A stretch of 11,906 nucleotides of DNA, from NCBI GenBank assembly GCA_964557575.1, contig CAZLBC010000126.1:1-11906 (forward strand), given 5' to 3'. Numbering within the stretch: the stretch's first letter is position 1; each line of letters opens with the position of its first letter. The translations under genes were made by a program, and so were the position numbers. The stretch is from CAZLBC01 sp964557575 (lineage in GTDB: Bacteria > Planctomycetota > Phycisphaerae > SM23-33). The notes beneath the pieces were generated by a model. That model did no database searches. It saw only the letters and a list, made by a program, of their open reading frames with translations, and was not told the origin of the DNA. Below, one piece after another: positions 1-7,145 of this stretch.

Positions 1-55
1 AAGAAAAGGTCCCTTACCCATCGGCGTTGCGAGAAGAAAAGGTACCTGACCCCTT
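1..55 (+). repeat. Left copy of 55-bp terminal inverted repeat (REP-like)
   Basis: This segment is the exact reverse complement of 11852-11906. Inside it are two near-identical 19-base units in tandem at a 33-base period: AAGAAAAGGTCCCTTACCC at 1-19 and AAGAAAAGGTACCTGACCC at 34-52, matching at 17 of 19 positions. The second unit runs into an imperfect hairpin: GAAGAAAAGG at 33-42 can pair with the CCTTTTC..CTTC arm at 52-64, with a small bulge. A short palindromic unit with no coding capacity resembles REP/RAYT-type dispersed repeats, in which a single-stranded-DNA transposase acts in trans. No such transposase lies in this window, so the family assignment is an inference. The repeat starts at base 1, so its outer limit is unknown. 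Confidence 0.9.
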
Positions 56-219
56 TTCGTCTTCTGGGGGAACTACAGGCTGCTATTGAATGCCCCGTCA
101 GCACATGACCGACGGAGCGAGTGGTCGCCGGGCGGTAGGCCGGCCGCCTGCAGACCGGCGCGCTGTGACGAGCCACTATGCCTGCTGCACAGGGCGACGG
201 GTGACAATACCCGTTGTTT

Positions 220-257
220 CATCGCGGTTGCGGCGGGAAGAAAAGCTACCTGACCCT
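220..257 (+). repeat. Degenerate third copy of the terminal repeat
   Basis: This stretch aligns with 19-53 of the left terminal repeat. CATCGCGGTTGCGGCGG matches CATCGGCGTTGCGA with a small indel, and it is followed by GAAGAAAAGCTACCTGACCC, which differs from the intact unit at one base. The right hairpin arm is decayed (CTCTCC instead of CCTTTTC), so it would fold poorly. It has the same orientation as the left copy. The surrounding region, 56-285, has no gene that I can support; the copy lies just past the 3' end of the minus-strand membrane-protein gene. Confidence 0.7.
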
Positions 258-285
258 CTCCAGTGTGCCCGCCGATGCCCTCCCC

Positions 286-1056
286 TTACCGCACCCGGCC
301 CATCGCCCGCCGGTTGGGCAACAGCAGAACACCCATGGCCAGCAGGATTTCCAGGCCCGGAACGAGCAGGTATGAAAATCTGAATGCGAGGAATTTTCCC
401 ATGAGGCTCGCGGAGCCGATATCGAAAATAAGGACGAGGATGAGTTGCGCAAGGTAAAAACCCGTCATTTGTATGAAGAAAAGACCCGGTACCCCCCAGT
501 AGCGACAGGAAAAAATTACCAGCAGAAACGGAAGAAGGGTAACGGCCAGGATATCGTCCCAGGTCGCATGTGCCCACCGCGCGATCAGTCCCACCGCCGC
601 CAGTTGCACTGCCGCCAGCAGCACCAGCGCAGCCGCCCCGTACAGCCACCTCACCATTTTTCTGCGCGTCAGTCTGACTTTTTTACGCGGCCGGGTCAGG
701 TAGTTTTCCGCGGGTGACTTTTCGTTGAGTCCTATGCCGTAAATCGTAATCCGGTTCTGTCCGTACCAGGATGCTATTTCCTTCCACCAGCTGTGCTTGA
801 TCCCGGGAAACACGTCGTGGAGTTGTGCAACCAGCGCCGAGTAGGCATCCATATCCTCGTTCACTTCCATGTACTCCCTGCCGTTCCCGAAGCGTATCCC
901 GAGACAGAGCAGGTCATCACCGCTGTCCAGGGGACGACGGTACCCGACTATTTCCCGCACCATCGCCCATTCGACACACTGTTTATCACCGTGAATGCGA
1001 AAGGAAAAGCCGTTTTCGTGAAATGTCAAATCGACGGGATTGTAGGTGTTGAACAT
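286..1056 (-). CDS. Hypothetical four-helix membrane protein with soluble N-terminal domain
   Basis: I do not recognise a named family. From the ATG at 1056 the product is 256 residues. Residues 1-95 look like a compact soluble beta-rich domain that could be PH-like (EWAMVREIVGYRRPL, then DDLLCLGIRFGNGREYMEV, then a helix ending near a WW pair at 90-91). A strongly basic stretch follows at 122-136 (RPRKKVRLTRRKMVR). Four hydrophobic segments come next, at about 137-158, 166-183, 190-213 and 224-247. The basic patch before the first helix suggests a cytoplasmic N-terminal domain. An upstream TTG at 1119 would add 21 residues, but neither start has a good ribosome-binding site; I prefer the ATG. 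The gene diverges from the GNAT gene, with about 190 bases between the chosen starts. Its function is unknown; a membrane-tethered sensor or scaffold is only a guess. Confidence 0.7.
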   Translation of the reverse strand: MFNTYNPVDLTFHENGFSFRIHGDKQCVEWAMVREIVGYRRPLDSGDDLLCLGIRFGNGREYMEVNEDMDAYSALVAQLHDVFPGIKHSWWKEIASWYGQNRITIYGIGLNEKSPAENYLTRPRKKVRLTRRKMVRWLYGAAALVLLAAVQLAAVGLIARWAHATWDDILAVTLLPFLLVIFSCRYWGVPGLFFIQMTGFYLAQLILVLIFDIGSASLMGKFLAFRFSYLLVPGLEILLAMGVLLLPNRRAMGRVR

Positions 1057-1234
1057 GCTTTCGACCAGGATACGAGGCAATGAGTATCGACGAAGATTAC
1101 AGACACAATTATCGGACAATCCATGTCCTGCGCACAGATAAAGATCCGGTTTTTCTCCCGGCGTCTCAATGCCGCCGCACGCGCGATCGTGCTGAAATCC
1201 CCGAAAAGGACTTCGTAGAAACGAACGACGTGGC

Positions 1235-1240
1235 TACAAT
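1235..1240 (+). promoter_or_regulatory. Candidate -10 element before the GNAT operon
   Basis: TACAAT matches the sigma-70 -10 consensus at five of six positions. It ends seven bases before the GTG at 1248, so transcription could begin at or next to that codon and give a leaderless or nearly leaderless message. There is no convincing -35 hexamer 16-18 bases upstream and no Shine-Dalgarno sequence before the GTG. This site would serve the GNAT-mlaF-mlaD-MMPL cluster. Confidence 0.35.
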
Positions 1241-1247
1241 AGATCCC

Positions 1248-1727
1248 GTGAACATACGACACGCGCACACTGCCGACGCCGCCGCTATCTGCGACCTGGT
1301 GAACTTCTACGCGGAGCAGGACATGATGTTGCACCGTTCCATGGAAAGCGTTTACGAGAACCTGCGCGAATTCATCGTGGCGGTTGATCGCGACGTGCTG
1401 CTCGGCTGCACAGCCGTCGATATCTACTGGGGCGACCAGGCGGAGATCCGTTCCCTGGCCGTGTCGGAAGAGGCCCGGGGACGCGGTGTCGGCGCCGCGC
1501 TGATCGGCGCCTGCATAGAAGACGCCCGCAGGCTGGGCATCGAAAAGCTGTTCGCAATGACCTACGTGAAACCGTTTTTCGAAAAATTCGGCTTTACCGA
1601 GGTAGATATCATGTCCGTGCCCGAAAAAGTCTGGCGGGAATGCCTCGACTGGTACGCGCGGGGACACCGGCACGAAACGGCGATGCTTCTGGAGATACGG
1701 CCGGAAACCGCCGGGAAGAAGGAATAA
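1248..1727 (+). CDS. GNAT N-acetyltransferase, short ArgA-like type
   Basis: The predicted 159-residue protein is a GNAT-fold acetyl-CoA-dependent N-acetyltransferase. The acetyl-CoA pyrophosphate loop is RGRGVGAAL at residues 77-85, after the strand AEIRSLAV at 65-72. The N-terminal segment YAEQDMMLHRSMESVYENLR (21-40) and the late segment VPEKVWRECL (124-133) resemble the short, stand-alone N-acetylglutamate synthases that make the first arginine-pathway intermediate from glutamate. In many of these the tail has a Cys-rich pattern; here it reads CLDWYARGHRHETAM, with one Cys only, so the substrate is uncertain. The frame is open back to 1080, but family similarity begins at NIRHAHTADA, which favours the GTG at 1248; a GTG at 1230 is the alternative. 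The stop codon overlaps the mlaF start (TAATG), indicating translational coupling. Why an acetyltransferase should lead a lipid-transport operon is not clear. Confidence 0.8.
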   Translation: MNIRHAHTADAAAICDLVNFYAEQDMMLHRSMESVYENLREFIVAVDRDVLLGCTAVDIYWGDQAEIRSLAVSEEARGRGVGAALIGACIEDARRLGIEKLFAMTYVKPFFEKFGFTEVDIMSVPEKVWRECLDWYARGHRHETAMLLEIRPETAGKKE

Positions 1728-2530
1728 TGCCCGAGAACGACAACGCGCACATCCTGTTTACGCTCGATGACGTCACCAAGTCGTTCAACGGCGGCCCGCC
1801 GGTGCTGGACGGAATCAGCATCGACATAGCCCAAAACCGCACGACGGTCATCATCGGACCGAGCGGATGCGGCAAGAGCGTCCTGCTTAAAAACATGGTG
1901 GGTCTTATTCGGCCCGAGAAGGGTAGAATAGTGTTCGAGGGGCACGATATAACGGCCATGAAGGAACGGGAACTGGTCTCCTTCCGCCGGCAGATGGGGT
2001 TCCTGTTCCAGGGGGGCGCCCTGTTCGATTCGATGACGGTCGAGGACAACATAGTGTTCCCCATGAAAGAGCACGGGATCGGCAACGAGGAAGCCAGGAA
2101 GGCGCGGTGCCGTGAAGTGCTGGGCCTTATCGGGCTTGACGGCATGGAACAGCGATACCCCGCCGAACTCTCCGGGGGGCAGAAAAAGCGGATCGCCCTG
2201 GCGCGGGCTATCGTACTCGATCCCGAGGTTATTTTTTACGACGAACCAACCACGGGTCTCGACCCTGTCCGTGCCGATTTAATTAACGAGTTGATCATCA
2301 TGCTGAAAGTGACTCTCGGGAACACGGCCATGGTCGTCACCCACGACATAGCATCCGCAAAGAAGATCGGCGATCGTATTTTGATGCTCCACGAGGGAAA
2401 GTTTATACTCGACGTTCCGCCGGAAAAGCTGGAAAATGCCGACAATGAAATTGTCACCAGGTTCGTCAACGGGCAGGCCGGTCCCGACGAACTCGCGAAG
2501 CTGCGCAGCGGCCGGGAACGCATAACATGA
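1727..2530 (+). CDS. mlaF: MlaF-type ABC transporter ATP-binding protein
   Basis: This 267-residue cytoplasmic ATPase would power lipid movement across the inner membrane in an Mla-type MCE transport system. All ABC motifs are present: Walker A GPSGCGKS (44-51), Q-loop Q95, signature LSGGQ (148-152), Walker B VIFYDE with catalytic Glu173, and switch His206. The segment FLFQGGALFDSMTVEDNI (92-109) is typical of the MlaF/MCE-associated ATPases, which distinguishes it from general importer ATPases. The ATG at 1727 is preceded closely by AAGAAGGA and overlaps the GNAT stop. The frame extends upstream to 1640, but that part is the GNAT gene read in another frame. The 3' end overlaps mlaD by four bases (ATGA). 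The MlaE permease, usually next to mlaF, is not in the window, so this protein must pair with a permease encoded elsewhere or act differently. Confidence 0.93.
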   Translation: MPENDNAHILFTLDDVTKSFNGGPPVLDGISIDIAQNRTTVIIGPSGCGKSVLLKNMVGLIRPEKGRIVFEGHDITAMKERELVSFRRQMGFLFQGGALFDSMTVEDNIVFPMKEHGIGNEEARKARCREVLGLIGLDGMEQRYPAELSGGQKKRIALARAIVLDPEVIFYDEPTTGLDPVRADLINELIIMLKVTLGNTAMVVTHDIASAKKIGDRILMLHEGKFILDVPPEKLENADNEIVTRFVNGQAGPDELAKLRSGRERIT

Positions 2531-3486
2531 CAGACAGAGGAAGAAATATTTTCACCGGGCTCATGGTCATCGTAAGCTTCGGTATACTCGCCTGGCTTAT
2601 CATGGCGTTTACCAAGCTGCCGCAGATTTTTCACACCGGCCATATTCTCAAGATCAACACACCGGACACCCACGGCCTGAAATCGGGAGACTACGTATTC
2701 ATTCGCGGACAACGGGTCGGCATCATCGACACGATCGACTTCAGAAACGGGGATCCGAACAAGGGCATCACGATCACCGCGAAAGTCGATCCCGACATAC
2801 GCCTGAAAACAAACCTGAAGGCGATAATATCAAGCTCCGGCTTCATCGGGAGCAAGAAACATCTGAACCTCGCATTCGATGGGCCTCTGAAAACCGATCC
2901 GGTCAGCGGCGAAACGGTGGAGTACTTCCGTCCCGAAGAGATAATCATCCTGTCGGGCGAATACCAATCCACCCCCGCTTTCACGCTGCCCGACAAACTG
3001 ACGGGGGCGCTGGACAACTTCGGAAAACTCGCCGACAGCCTCAACAATCTCGTTTCGCCGGGCCCCGGCAGCAGGCCGGCCTCCCGGCCGGCAAGTCGTC
3101 CGGGGGATATTCCCGCCGGGTTGCGGGGAACGGTCGCCCGGATGAACCGCACGCTCGACTCGATTCACGCCGTCACCGGAGACGAGAACATCCGGGAGAA
3201 TCTCTCGGCGGCAATCGAGAATCTCAAGGAGGTTTCCGACGAGGCGGGCACGCTGACCAGACAGCTCATAACCTCGGCGGAAAAGCTGGACGCCTTCATG
3301 GTCAAGGCTACCGAAGCCATGGATAAAATAGAATCCGGTGACGGCTCGGCCGGCAAACTACTCAATGACCCGGAACTCTACCACAACCTCGTCAAGTCAA
3401 CCGAGCAGATGGAAGAACTCATCAAGGATCTCAGGCAGCTGGTGGCAACCTGGAAGGCCGAGGGCGTCAAGATCAAGTTCAAGTAA
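2527..3486 (+). CDS. mlaD: MlaD-type MCE domain lipid-binding protein
   Basis: This 319-residue protein is anchored by one N-terminal helix (about 11-29) with the rest in the periplasm. The MCE domain spans about 38-120 and shows HGLKSGDYVFIRGQRVGIID (49-68) and the later SSGFIGSKKHLNL (103-115). MCE domains form hexameric rings that hold phospholipid in the E. coli Mla system. A low-complexity linker with the triplet SRP-ASRP-ASRP follows at about 177-195. A long helical region comes next (about 203-310), with the GDGSAGKLLNDPELY motif (271-285) often seen at the C-terminus of larger MCE proteins. At 319 residues it is longer than E. coli MlaD (about 180). The start overlaps mlaF by four bases, so the two are translationally coupled. 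It is followed after 22 bases by the MMPL coding region. Confidence 0.92.
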   Translation: MTDRGRNIFTGLMVIVSFGILAWLIMAFTKLPQIFHTGHILKINTPDTHGLKSGDYVFIRGQRVGIIDTIDFRNGDPNKGITITAKVDPDIRLKTNLKAIISSSGFIGSKKHLNLAFDGPLKTDPVSGETVEYFRPEEIIILSGEYQSTPAFTLPDKLTGALDNFGKLADSLNNLVSPGPGSRPASRPASRPGDIPAGLRGTVARMNRTLDSIHAVTGDENIRENLSAAIENLKEVSDEAGTLTRQLITSAEKLDAFMVKATEAMDKIESGDGSAGKLLNDPELYHNLVKSTEQMEELIKDLRQLVATWKAEGVKIKFK

Positions 3487-3499
3487 CCCTACAGAGACC

Positions 3500-3511
3500 G
3501 GAGCCGCTATC
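3500..3511 (+). promoter_or_regulatory. Candidate ribosome-binding site and ATC start of the MMPL gene
   Basis: GGAG at 3500-3503 is followed by a five-base spacer and then ATC at 3509, with a second ATC at 3512. No ATG, GTG or TTG occurs in frame between the ATG at 3365, which is deep inside mlaD, and the conserved N-terminal region of the transporter. This makes ATC the best candidate initiator. The site lies 13 bases past the mlaD stop, so ribosomes finishing mlaD could reinitiate here. Confidence 0.45.
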
Positions 3512-5929
3512 ATCCCCGCATACCTATCCCGTTTAATATTTCGTCACAAATGGCTGGTTGTCGCGGCATGGCTGTCTGCCTCCGCGCTCATTTTCATCAT
3601 TCCCGGACCGGACGAAAACGCGGCAAATGACATAAAGAGCTTCCTGCCGGCGGACGCGCCCTACCGGCAGGCCATCGCAAAGCTGAAGCAGTATTTCCCC
3701 CACGAATGTGATCTCAGCCAGTGCTCGATCATCTTCGAGCGTCCCGGCGAACCGCTGCGCAAAGAGGACAACAAGTACATCGAGCAGATCGCGCTGCGTA
3801 TCCGGCAGCCGCTCGACGGCGACCTTACTCCCGATCGGCTCGAACGCCTGACCATCCGCTCGCCGGGACTGGTGGAAACGGCTGAAAATGCCGGAAAAAT
3901 CTGGGACCTGCTATCGGGCAAATCCTCCGCGAACAGCACCCGCCGGCATACCGCGTCGTACAATCCCCTCAGGTCACGGGTTACGGAACGTGGCCAGGCG
4001 GCCCTGGTACGCGTCAATATCCCGGCCAACTTCATCACCAAGCAATCGGCGTCGGTTGTCGAGCACATCCGCGCAATACTCGCGCGGGCGAACGAACCCG
4101 GCGGGCTTCTGCAGGCCGGCCACGAAACCGAAACACGGCCGGCCGTCATACAGAAACCGGAAGGACTGAAAACGGCCGTGAGCGGAAACGCCGGGTACGG
4201 CTATGATTACGCCGGTTTCATCGAAAACAGCTATTACGACACGCGGCTGGTAACCGTCGTTGCCATTATACTCATCCTGATCATCGTTTACCGGGCGCCG
4301 CTGGGAGCGCTGATACCGCTTCTTTCGATCGGCACCGCCGTCGTTATCGTCGTCAAGGGTATGGAACTCGCCCAGGGGTGCGGTGTGCAGATCGGCATGG
4401 CGGAAAAAATATTCGTGTTCGTTCTAATGTTCGGCGCGGGTATCGATTATTCGCTCCTGCTGGTTACCCGGTACAAAGAGCACTTGATAGCGGGGCGCGC
4501 GCCCGGTATAGCGATCCGCAGGGCGCATGCCGCGACGTTTCCCGCGATCCTCGCCTCGGGAACCACCGACGCGCTCGGCCTCTTCATGTTGTTCTTCTCC
4601 GAGTTTCTCATCTTCAGAACAACCGGTCCGGCCGTGACGATCTCGCTGGCCCTCGCCATGCTGGCTTCGATAACGCTGGTACCGGCGATCATCGGGATAT
4701 GCGGCAAACGGACATTCTGGCCCGTCAATATTAAGAGCCTGAAGGCGGAAAGAAAGATCCACCGGGCCTGGGGCCGCCTCGGCGGCGCCGTGGTCAAGCG
4801 CCCCCTGCTGATCATGATCGTGGTCCTCGCGGTCTTTGCCCTGCCGATCATCCATTCGACCGAGATCGAGTGGATGTACGATGCCCTGACGGGCATGAAG
4901 GCCTCGTGGACAGACGGCCGCGGGAAGGAGACCGCGCCGGAAGACGGCGTCGGAAACGCCGTCGCGGGCGCGTCGATCGCCCTCGACAAGGGATACTGGT
5001 CCACCGGCGAACTGTCACCGATCACCCTGATGATCGAAAATCTCAACGGGACGGACAAGCCGGTCCCCCGGCAGACCTGGACCCGCATTTCAAAGGCATT
5101 CGAGAAGCTCGCCGAACGCGATGACGTCACGAACATCCGGGCCCTCACCTGTCCCCTGGGACTCTTCAACAGCATTGACAGCCCAACCGTCATGGAATTC
5201 GCGGGCAACAGTTATTTGTCGGGCCCCAATGCCATGCGGCTCGAAATCGTACTGGCATACAAACCGATGAGCAACGAGGCGATGGCATCGCTGGAGCAGC
5301 TCCGCGCCGCCGCACGCGAAATTGTTTCGCGCTACCGCTCGGACAACACGACCGATGAGCCGGAATTCGCACTCTATCTCGCCGGTTCCACCGCGCAGAT
5401 GAAGGATATCCGGCGCATTACCCAGGGGGATTTCCATCGCGTGGTCGTTCTTGTCATCTCGGTGGTGTTCGTGGTCATTCTGCTATTACTCAGGGATCTT
5501 CCACTCGTGCTGTTTATGATCGCCGCCATCTTTCTGAGTTACCTGTCGACACTGGGTATCTGCGGCTGGATATACGGGGATTCGCTCGACTGGAAAGTCG
5601 AAATGTTTTTATTCGTGGTCATCGCCGCCGTCGGTGTCGACTACAATATTTTCCTCGCGGCGCGGCTGTCGGAGGAAGCGCGGCAACACCCGCCGGCGAA
5701 GGCGGTACAACTGGCCGTGATGCACACGGGCCCCGTTATCAGTTCCTGCGGACTGATCATGGCCGCGACGCTGGGAAGCCTGATGGCCGGCGAACTGCCG
5801 CTGCTCCGGCAGCTCGGAACGGCCTTCGCCATCGGCATGATAATCGATACGTTCATAACGCGCCCCCTGCTGCTGCCCGCCTTCGCGACGCTGTTCAAGC
5901 GAACCGGCAGGACGGGAAGTATGGTATAG
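3509..5929 (+). CDS. MMPL/RND-family transporter
   Basis: The protein, about 806 residues, is an inner-membrane exporter of the RND superfamily, MMPL branch, which uses the proton gradient and often moves lipids or other hydrophobic compounds (MmpL in mycobacteria, HpnN for hopanoids). It has the expected duplicated layout: a first helix at about 14-31, a large periplasmic domain, a helix bundle, and then the same pattern again. The proton-relay motifs lie in the fourth helix of each half: FGAGIDYSLLL with Asp313 and AVGVDYNIFLAARLSEEA with Asp711. The N-terminal IIPAYLSRLIFRHKWLVVAAW and LPADAPYRQA (47-56) fit the family. No canonical start codon sits where the homology begins; the open frame before it is mlaD read in another frame, rich in Ser and Arg. 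I take ATC at 3509 as the start. It follows mlaD closely, so it is probably in the same transcript. Its substrate is unknown. Confidence 0.88.
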   Translation: MIPAYLSRLIFRHKWLVVAAWLSASALIFIIPGPDENAANDIKSFLPADAPYRQAIAKLKQYFPHECDLSQCSIIFERPGEPLRKEDNKYIEQIALRIRQPLDGDLTPDRLERLTIRSPGLVETAENAGKIWDLLSGKSSANSTRRHTASYNPLRSRVTERGQAALVRVNIPANFITKQSASVVEHIRAILARANEPGGLLQAGHETETRPAVIQKPEGLKTAVSGNAGYGYDYAGFIENSYYDTRLVTVVAIILILIIVYRAPLGALIPLLSIGTAVVIVVKGMELAQGCGVQIGMAEKIFVFVLMFGAGIDYSLLLVTRYKEHLIAGRAPGIAIRRAHAATFPAILASGTTDALGLFMLFFSEFLIFRTTGPAVTISLALAMLASITLVPAIIGICGKRTFWPVNIKSLKAERKIHRAWGRLGGAVVKRPLLIMIVVLAVFALPIIHSTEIEWMYDALTGMKASWTDGRGKETAPEDGVGNAVAGASIALDKGYWSTGELSPITLMIENLNGTDKPVPRQTWTRISKAFEKLAERDDVTNIRALTCPLGLFNSIDSPTVMEFAGNSYLSGPNAMRLEIVLAYKPMSNEAMASLEQLRAAAREIVSRYRSDNTTDEPEFALYLAGSTAQMKDIRRITQGDFHRVVVLVISVVFVVILLLLRDLPLVLFMIAAIFLSYLSTLGICGWIYGDSLDWKVEMFLFVVIAAVGVDYNIFLAARLSEEARQHPPAKAVQLAVMHTGPVISSCGLIMAATLGSLMAGELPLLRQLGTAFAIGMIIDTFITRPLLLPAFATLFKRTGRTGSMV

Positions 5930-6011
5930 TGGTCTATGAGCGACGTACGCGGAACAATACGGCGCGTTCCCGCAGATAAGAGCCTCCCCTGACTACGGTA
6001 CGGAGAGTCAC

Positions 6012-7145
6012 ATGCGTATACCACAGAACACGTCCTGCCGGTCGCCGGTTACCCGATTCCCCGCGGCGCTGCTGCTGGCGATGATCGCAACGCTGCCCGC
6101 CTGTAAGCCCGGTACCATTAACCGCGGCACGACGCGCTCCGGCGAGAACACCCCTCCGCCGCCGGACCGGCGGCCGCCCATCTCCGCGCGCGATGCTGAG
6201 ACGCCGAAATCTCCCCCCAAATCCACGCCGGAATCAACGGGGCGCGCCCTGGCGACGGTGAACGGGGTCACCATTCCGATGTCCCGGCTGCACGAGATAC
6301 TGGTTGAAGACTTCGGCCTGACCCCCGCGCGAAACCTCATCGCGGATGAAGTTATTCTGCAGGAACTCAATCGCCGGGACCTGCGGGAAGACGTAACCAC
6401 GAGCGAACTCTGGGACGAGTCGGTCCTGGCGCTCCGGCAGGTGTTCCGCTTTGTCACGCTTCCGCCGAAGGCCAAGTTGGCGGAGATGCTGGACCAGTTC
6501 ATTGCCACGCAAACCAACCTCACCCGCCGGGGATGGAACGCGGCAATGACCAGGAACGTCAGGCTCGGCAGGCTGGCAAAAAAACGCATCGAGGACATAC
6601 GGGAATCCGAAATTCGCAAGGCGTATTTCTACCATTACGACGGCGCCGTGCGCGTGCGTATCATTCAACTCCCGAACTATTCCGAGGCGATAGCCGCACA
6701 CAAGCGGTTGCGCGAGGGCGCCGGTTTCAAAGCAATGGCACAGAAGTACTCCACGCACCCGTCAAAGGCCAACGGGGGGCTGATACCTCCCGTCGGCATG
6801 AAAAGCAAGCCCGAATCGATCCCCCCCCTCCTGGCGCGGGTGGCCAGAGAAGAACTGAAAAAACCCGGCGACATATCCGAGCCGGTGGTATGCGGCAGCC
6901 ATATCTACCTGATGAAGATCGAGGAGATTATTCCCCCCAAGGATGTCAAGTACAGCGAAGTGAAAGATCAACTGCTCGTTTATTTAAGGGACATCAAGAA
7001 ATTTCGATCACGGCAGGAGGTCATGAAAAGACTTATCGGCAAGGCACAGATCGAGTACGTCAATCCGATCATCAGGGCCGCCGTCAACAAGAGCGAGAAA
7101 CGCGATACGGCACATCCTACCGGTAATGATGGCAATAATCGATAA
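6012..7145 (+). CDS. Parvulin-type peptidyl-prolyl isomerase lipoprotein (SurA/PrsA-like)
   Basis: This 377-residue predicted lipoprotein has a hydrophobic signal (about 16-30) ending in LPAC, with Cys31 as the lipidation site; Pro at position -2 is slightly unusual. A Pro- and Arg-rich tether (about 40-75) leads to a SurA-N-like helical chaperone domain (about 78-205) that starts with ATVNGVTIPMSRL. A parvulin domain follows at about 212-305. Its C-terminal half is recognisable (EELKKPGDISEPV, then GSHIYLMKIEE), with His297 in the place of the second parvulin histidine. The first histidine, usually in a SHILI motif, is missing (VRVRIIQLPNY). Isomerase activity may therefore be weak, and the chaperone role may dominate. 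GGAGAG sits four bases before the ATG. The gene follows the MMPL gene by 82 bases and may be cotranscribed. Its last 29 bases overlap the end of accD on the other strand. Confidence 0.85.
   Translation: MRIPQNTSCRSPVTRFPAALLLAMIATLPACKPGTINRGTTRSGENTPPPPDRRPPISARDAETPKSPPKSTPESTGRALATVNGVTIPMSRLHEILVEDFGLTPARNLIADEVILQELNRRDLREDVTTSELWDESVLALRQVFRFVTLPPKAKLAEMLDQFIATQTNLTRRGWNAAMTRNVRLGRLAKKRIEDIRESEIRKAYFYHYDGAVRVRIIQLPNYSEAIAAHKRLREGAGFKAMAQKYSTHPSKANGGLIPPVGMKSKPESIPPLLARVAREELKKPGDISEPVVCGSHIYLMKIEEIIPPKDVKYSEVKDQLLVYLRDIKKFRSRQEVMKRLIGKAQIEYVNPIIRAAVNKSEKRDTAHPTGNDGNNR

Noticed and set aside
1..66. CRISPR array start
   Set aside because: Two tandem 19-base units at a 33-base period look repeat-spacer-like, but there are only two units, the 'spacer' would be 14 bases, and no cas genes are present.
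90..383. Open frame of 97 codons on the plus strand across the left non-coding region
   Set aside because: It is Arg/Pro/Cys-rich with no recognisable domain, has no ribosome-binding site, runs into the 3' part of the membrane-protein gene on the other strand and includes the degenerate repeat. It looks like a chance frame in GC-rich DNA.
1080..1247. Upstream start for the GNAT protein
   Set aside because: The additional 56 residues show no similarity to GNAT N-termini and overlap the upstream region of the divergent gene; family similarity begins at the GTG at 1248.
3338..3508. N-terminal extension of the MMPL protein from GTG 3338 or ATG 3365
   Set aside because: The extra residues (many Ser, Thr and Arg) are the mlaD tail read in another frame, do not resemble MMPL N-termini and have no ribosome-binding site.
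4447..5208. Minus-strand open frame of 253 codons
   Set aside because: It is antisense to the MMPL transporter gene, whose membrane pattern and motifs are clear; the antisense product has no coherent domain.
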